Assembly: GCA_035765755.1 (NCBI GenBank)
Contig: DASTWW010000033.1
Span: 1 to 8,351, forward strand
Source of the DNA: DASSKA01 sp035765755
Lineage (GTDB): Bacteria; Actinomycetota; Actinomycetes; Propionibacteriales; Nocardioidaceae
Direction: 5' to 3'
DNA length: 8,351 bases
The position numbers and the translations under genes were made by a program. Below are positions 6,002 through 8,351 of this stretch, in pieces (position 1 is the stretch's first letter; every line of letters starts with the position of its first letter). The notes under the pieces were generated by a model, which saw only the letters and a list, made by a program, of their open reading frames with translations, did no database searches and was not told the origin of the DNA.

Positions 6002-6814
6002 TCAGACCAGCTCGGCGCGCAGGTCCTTGATGATCCGGGCCAGCAGCCGGGACACCTGCATCTGGGTGACCCCGATGTCCTGGGCGATCTGCTCCTGGGT
6101 CCAGGCGTGGAAGAACCGGAGCTCGAGGATCCGGCGGTCCCGCTCGCCGAGCCGGCGCACGGCCGGAGCCAGCAGGATCCGGGCCTCCGCCCGGCCGTAG
6201 TCCTCGTCCTCCGAACCGAGCAGCTCCGCCAGCGACGCCGATCCGTCCTCGCCCACCGAGACGTCAAGCGAGGCAGGGGTGAAGCAGCCGTCCGCGGCGA
6301 GGGCCTCGATCACAGCCTCGACGTCGATCTCCAGGTAGTCGGCCACCTCCGAGGGCCGCGGCGAGCGGCCCAGGGTCTGGGACAGCTCGTTGGACGTGCG
6401 TGAGATCTGCGCCTGCAACTCCTGCACGCGGCGGGGCGGACGCACCGTCCAGCCGAAGTCGCGGAAGAACCGCTTGACCTCGCCGGTGACCGTGGGGACC
6501 GCGTAGCTGAGGAAGTCGCGGTCGAAGGACGGGTCGAAGCCGTTGACCGCCTTGACCAGTCCGACGTACGCGGCCTGCACCAGGTCGTCCCGACCGAGGC
6601 CGCGGTCGCGGTAGCGAGCGGCGATGGCCTGCGCGACCCCCATGTTGAGCACGACCACCCGGTCGCGCAGCCGGGACTTCAAGGCCTCGTCGTCGGTCCC
6701 AGCGATCTGCTTGAGCAGGTCCGCGGTGGCCTCCGCCCGCTCTGCGTCGGAGAGGACCGACCCGGGCGCCGGATCGGCGCCTTTCGGGGGTTCGAGCTGA
6801 GATGAAACGGTCAT
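6002..6814 (-). CDS. RNA polymerase sigma factor, SigB/SigF/SigG type (group 3 sigma-70)
   Basis: This 270-residue factor would redirect RNA polymerase to an alternative promoter set. Region 2 spans about 54-125, with RDDLVQAAYVGLVKAVNGFD for core binding and SYAVPTVTGEVKRFFRDFGW for -10 recognition. Region 3 spans about 128-185, including the QELQAQI and GRSPRPSEVADYL segments. Region 4 spans about 215-265 with the helix-turn-helix WTQEQIAQDIGVTQMQVSRLL (238-258) for -35 contact. PTVTGEVKRFFRD and the VRPPRR that follows are typical of the SigB/F/G subgroup, which has no region 1.1. The ATG at 6814 follows AGAAGAGG with a seven-base spacer; an overlapping TTG one codon upstream is less likely. 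Members of this group are usually held by an RsbW-type anti-sigma kinase, but none lies on either side here. prfB follows after 44 bases. The exact subclass and regulon cannot be told. Confidence 0.93.
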   Translation of the reverse strand: MTVSSQLEPPKGADPAPGSVLSDAERAEATADLLKQIAGTDDEALKSRLRDRVVVLNMGVAQAIAARYRDRGLGRDDLVQAAYVGLVKAVNGFDPSFDRDFLSYAVPTVTGEVKRFFRDFGWTVRPPRRVQELQAQISRTSNELSQTLGRSPRPSEVADYLEIDVEAVIEALAADGCFTPASLDVSVGEDGSASLAELLGSEDEDYGRAEARILLAPAVRRLGERDRRILELRFFHAWTQEQIAQDIGVTQMQVSRLLARIIKDLRAELV

Positions 6815-6821
6815 CAAACAA

Positions 6822-6829
6822 CCTCTTCT
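6822..6829 (-). promoter_or_regulatory. Ribosome-binding site of the sigma factor gene
   Basis: AGAAGAGG read on the minus strand, seven bases before the ATG at 6814. It favours that ATG over the overlapping TTG one codon upstream. Confidence 0.65.
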
Positions 6830-6973
6830 GACCGGATTTCAGTGGCTCGTCCTTGCTCGACCACTACTCCGTAGTACAACATCCCCTCGCCCCGGCTAGC
6901 AAGGGCGGGGGCGTCCGATACGTCCGTTCTGAGTGACTTGCCCGACCGAATTAGGCCGATGCTCAGGTGCCGC
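6830..6973 (-). promoter_or_regulatory. Spacer upstream of the sigma gene with inverted repeats
   Basis: This non-coding stretch separates the TadE/TadG-like gene from the sigma gene and should hold the sigma promoter and perhaps a tad terminator. A GC-rich stem lies at 6884-6911 (nine pairs with one C-A mismatch on the transcribed strand, ten-base loop, no T-run). ACTAC-TCC-GTAGT at 6863-6875 is a short inverted repeat, operator-like in size. On the minus strand TTGCTA and TGTACT are 18 bases apart, a weak housekeeping-type promoter match. I see no clear GTTT...GGGTA(C/T) site of the SigB/F type, so autoregulation by the encoded factor is not supported. Confidence 0.3.
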
Positions 6974-7399
6974 TCATCCTCCGACGTCGACGTAGGACGC
7001 GGCGCTGCCGACCACCTGCGGCCGGAATCGTCGCCCCGGCAGCCGCAGTGGCAGGTCGAGCGGGGCGGCCACGTGGACCGCCACCGTGTCCGGGCCGACC
7101 GTCACCGACCAGGCCAGGCCGGGGAACCGTGCGGCGGCGCCGCTCTGCTGGAGATACGACGCGACGTAGGCGCGGGCCGCCGCCGGGTCGAGCGCGGCCC
7201 GCGGTCCCAGGCCGCCCACGTACACCTGGTCGGCGCGGATCCCGTCGGTGGCCGCCAGCGCCGCCCCGTCGGCGAGGGCGTCGAGGTCCTGCCGGCGCAG
7301 GTACGCCGCTGACGCGTCCACGACCACCGCCACCAGCATGGCGACCACCAGCGCGAAACCGATGATCAGCAGACTCGTCTGGCCGCGCTCGTACCTCAC
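6974..7399 (-). CDS. TadE/TadG-like pilus or secretion-associated protein
   Basis: The 141-residue product has one N-terminal membrane segment (about 9-27, LLIIGFALVVAMLVAVVV) after the short basic start VRYERGQTS. It continues into DASAAYLRRQDLDALADGAALAAT (28-51), the pattern of the putative Flp pilus-assembly TadE/G-like domain, and then an extracellular domain of about 90 residues. Such proteins are thought to be minor pseudopilins or anchors of Tad-type pili. Unlike its neighbours it lacks an acidic residue five positions after RG, so prepilin-peptidase processing is doubtful. The GTG at 7399 overlaps the preceding stop codon as GTGA and is preceded by GAGGA at 7406-7410. The longer frame reaching 8125 is only read-through of neighbouring genes in another frame. 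Family assignment is good; the exact function is unknown. Confidence 0.82.
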   Translation of the reverse strand: MRYERGQTSLLIIGFALVVAMLVAVVVDASAAYLRRQDLDALADGAALAATDGIRADQVYVGGLGPRAALDPAAARAYVASYLQQSGAAARFPGLAWSVTVGPDTVAVHVAAPLDLPLRLPGRRFRPQVVGSAASYVDVGG

Positions 7400-7836
7400 G
7401 AGCGGTCCTCGCGGAACAGCCCGTAGGGCACCTGATGAACGGCCTGCACCCGGATGCTCGGCGTGTTCCCGCCGAGCGCGCTCGGCACCAACGGCAGGGC
7501 GACCGGGTAACTCACGGAAACCTGCACGGTCGAGCCCGGGGCCAGGCAGTTGGCGGGGTCCGGCGCGCAGGTGAACGCGACGCTGGCCCGGTCGAGGTCC
7601 AGGTCCTGGTCGGCCATCGCCACTCGGGCCGCGGCGACCGCCCGCGCCGAGGCGGCGCTCTCGGACGGGGACAGCACGAAGGCGCGCCCCGCCGCCCTCG
7701 CGGCCGCGCTCACCGCGAAGGCCGAGCGCTGCACCTCGAAGACGGCCAGCACGATGTAGAGCAGCGGTACGAGCAGCAGGATCGCCAGCCAGACGAACTC
7801 GACAAGGGCGGTGCCGGCCTGGCCGCGGGTTCTCAC
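7396..7836 (-). CDS. TadE-family minor pseudopilin
   Basis: The 146-residue protein starts VRTRGQAGTALVEF, a TadE-type prepilin leader: cleavage after Gly8 would leave Glu13 at +5, the conserved acidic residue of type IV pilin-like proteins. A single membrane helix (about 14-33) is followed by EVQRSAFAVSAAARAAGRAF (34-53), the usual TadE continuation, and an extracellular domain. Cys90 and Cys97 in the short loop CAPDPANC are spaced to form a disulfide. The GTG at 7836 overlaps the upstream stop codon as GTGA and follows a strong GGAGGAG site, so I reject a longer frame opening at 7893. The gene is sandwiched between two similar genes and overlaps both by four bases, suggesting fixed stoichiometry through translational coupling. 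Confidence 0.86.
   Translation of the reverse strand: MRTRGQAGTALVEFVWLAILLLVPLLYIVLAVFEVQRSAFAVSAAARAAGRAFVLSPSESAASARAVAAARVAMADQDLDLDRASVAFTCAPDPANCLAPGSTVQVSVSYPVALPLVPSALGGNTPSIRVQAVHQVPYGLFREDRS
7406..7410 (-). promoter_or_regulatory. Ribosome-binding site of the TadE/TadG-like gene
   Basis: GAGGA read on the minus strand, six bases before the GTG at 7399. It supports that start against much longer open frames. Confidence 0.6.
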
Positions 7837-8219
7837 GGCACCGTCTCCTCCACGGCGTGCCCGGAGACCGTGAGGTGCACGGCCGGTCCCCACAGCCCCA
7901 GGGCGGGTACGTCGGCGGTGACGTCCACCCGCACGCCCGGCATGCCGAGCACCGTCTCGCCCCGGGCGGTGACGTCGGTCGCGAACCGTCCGGCGATCGC
8001 CTCGGAGATGCGTTCCCGGGTCCTGGCCACGCCTGCCGACAGCGGCCGGTCGGCGGTGGCGGCGTAGCCGGCCCCCTCGGTCGCGGCGGCCACCAGGGTG
8101 TTCCGCACGTGCAGGACCAGGGCAACCTGGACGATGCCGAGGAACAGCGGCACCAGCACCAGCAGCACGAGGACGAAGTCCACGACCGCGGAGCCGCGGT
8201 CGCTGCGCCTCGCGGACAA
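7833..8219 (-). CDS. TadE-like minor pseudopilin with Asp at +5
   Basis: The 128-residue product opens MSARRSDRGSAVVDF: basic residues, then an RG|SAVVD cleavage-like site, one membrane helix (about 12-37), and the TadE-like helix NTLVAAATEGAGYAA (40-54) leading to a small extracellular domain. After cleavage at Gly9 the +5 residue would be Asp14 in place of the usual Glu. The TTG at 8219 is the only start that keeps the leader, because an in-frame TGA lies 15 bases upstream. It begins four bases after the stop of the Flp-like gene and ends in a GTGA overlap with the next TadE gene. No strong ribosome-binding site precedes the TTG, so coupling to the upstream gene is likely. Confidence 0.83.
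   Translation of the reverse strand: MSARRSDRGSAVVDFVLVLLVLVPLFLGIVQVALVLHVRNTLVAAATEGAGYAATADRPLSAGVARTRERISEAIAGRFATDVTARGETVLGMPGVRVDVTADVPALGLWGPAVHLTVSGHAVEETVP
7845..7851 (-). promoter_or_regulatory. Strong ribosome-binding site of the middle TadE gene
   Basis: GGAGGAG read on the minus strand, eight bases before the GTG at 7836 and inside the end of the upstream gene. It fixes the GTG as the start. Confidence 0.7.
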
Positions 8220-8223
8220 CCGC

Positions 8224-8351
8224 TCAGCCCGTCACCGAGGCCAGCGCGTCGCTGAGCATGGTGGTCAGCGTGTCACCGGCCACCGCCCACAGCGCCGCGA
8301 CGAGTCCCGCGGTCATCACGGTCACGAGCACCCACCCGGGCACGTCGCCCC
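8224..8351 (-). CDS. Flp-pilin-like small membrane peptide, N-terminus beyond the window
   Basis: Read from the right edge of the window, an open frame of 42 codons ends in TGA (8226-8224). The visible 41 residues begin GDVPGWVLVTVMTAGLVAAL and end in LASVTG. A glycine followed by a short polar start, one hydrophobic helix (about 6-23) and an amphipathic C-terminal end is the plan of small Flp-type pilins. It lies four bases upstream of the first TadE-like gene, where a major pilin or a Flp-like peptide of a Tad cluster would be expected. No Glu stands at +5 after the presumed cleavage (Trp is there), so it may be a variant pilin or a related small membrane protein. The start codon and leader are outside the window, so full length and processing site are unknown. 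Confidence 0.68.
   Translation of the reverse strand, partial: GDVPGWVLVTVMTAGLVAALWAVAGDTLTTMLSDALASVTG

Noticed and set aside
6918..6938. Direct repeat CGTCCG-ATA-CGTCCG near 6912-6926 as a regulator site
   Set aside because: Only two copies of a 6-mer in GC-rich DNA; not distinguishable from chance.
7400..8125. N-terminal extension of the TadE/TadG-like frame up to 8125
   Set aside because: It reads through two neighbouring genes in the wrong frame; the GTG at 7399 has its own ribosome-binding site and starts a recognisable leader.
1..8351. Mobile elements, CRISPR arrays, phage or defence genes
   Set aside because: No transposase, integrase, spaced direct repeats or terminal inverted repeats were seen; gene content is core and evenly GC-rich.

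Overview
This is a GC-rich window whose protein genes all lie on the minus strand. The tmRNA tag ending in ALAA, the GTG and TTG starts, the FtsE/FtsX/SmpB order, a SigB/F/G-type sigma factor and TadE/TadG-like secretory genes point to an actinomycete. The prfB and ftsE wording resembles what I remember of Nocardioidaceae (Propionibacteriales); that placement is from memory, not from a search.

Layout in transcription order (right to left). First comes the distal end of a Tad/Flp-type pilus or secretion cluster: a Flp-pilin-like peptide cut by the window edge (8224-8351), two TadE-like minor pseudopilins (7833-8219 and 7396-7836) and a TadE/TadG-like protein (6974-7399). The last three are chained by 4-base GTGA stop/start overlaps, so they are probably translationally coupled. 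After a 159-base spacer holding inverted repeats comes a sigma-70 family factor of the SigB/F/G type (6002-6814), then peptide release factor 2, prfB (4845-5957), closed by a strong hairpin at 4817-4834.

A second unit begins with a candidate promoter at 4754-4783 and carries ftsE (3981-4670), ftsX (3044-3964) and a secreted coiled-coil plus LytM/M23 peptidoglycan hydrolase (1704-2993). These would form the divisome ABC complex and the periplasmic hydrolase it probably activates. smpB (1169-1645) and a metal-dependent amidohydrolase (290-1165) follow. Last is ssrA (tmRNA, 1-223), whose 3' half lies outside the window. smpB and ssrA together form the trans-translation ribosome-rescue system, and prfB adds a termination factor, so much of the window concerns translation termination and rescue.

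No stretch over 300 bases lacks a gene. I see no mobile element, CRISPR array, tRNA or rRNA. This is mostly conserved core genome, and I found no convincing undescribed system. The points most worth a second look are the ssrA tag, the FtsEX-linked peptidase with intact zinc ligands, the partial Flp-like peptide at the right edge, the +5 acidic-residue pattern of the pseudopilins, the palindrome upstream of ftsE, and the amidohydrolase wedged between smpB and ssrA.
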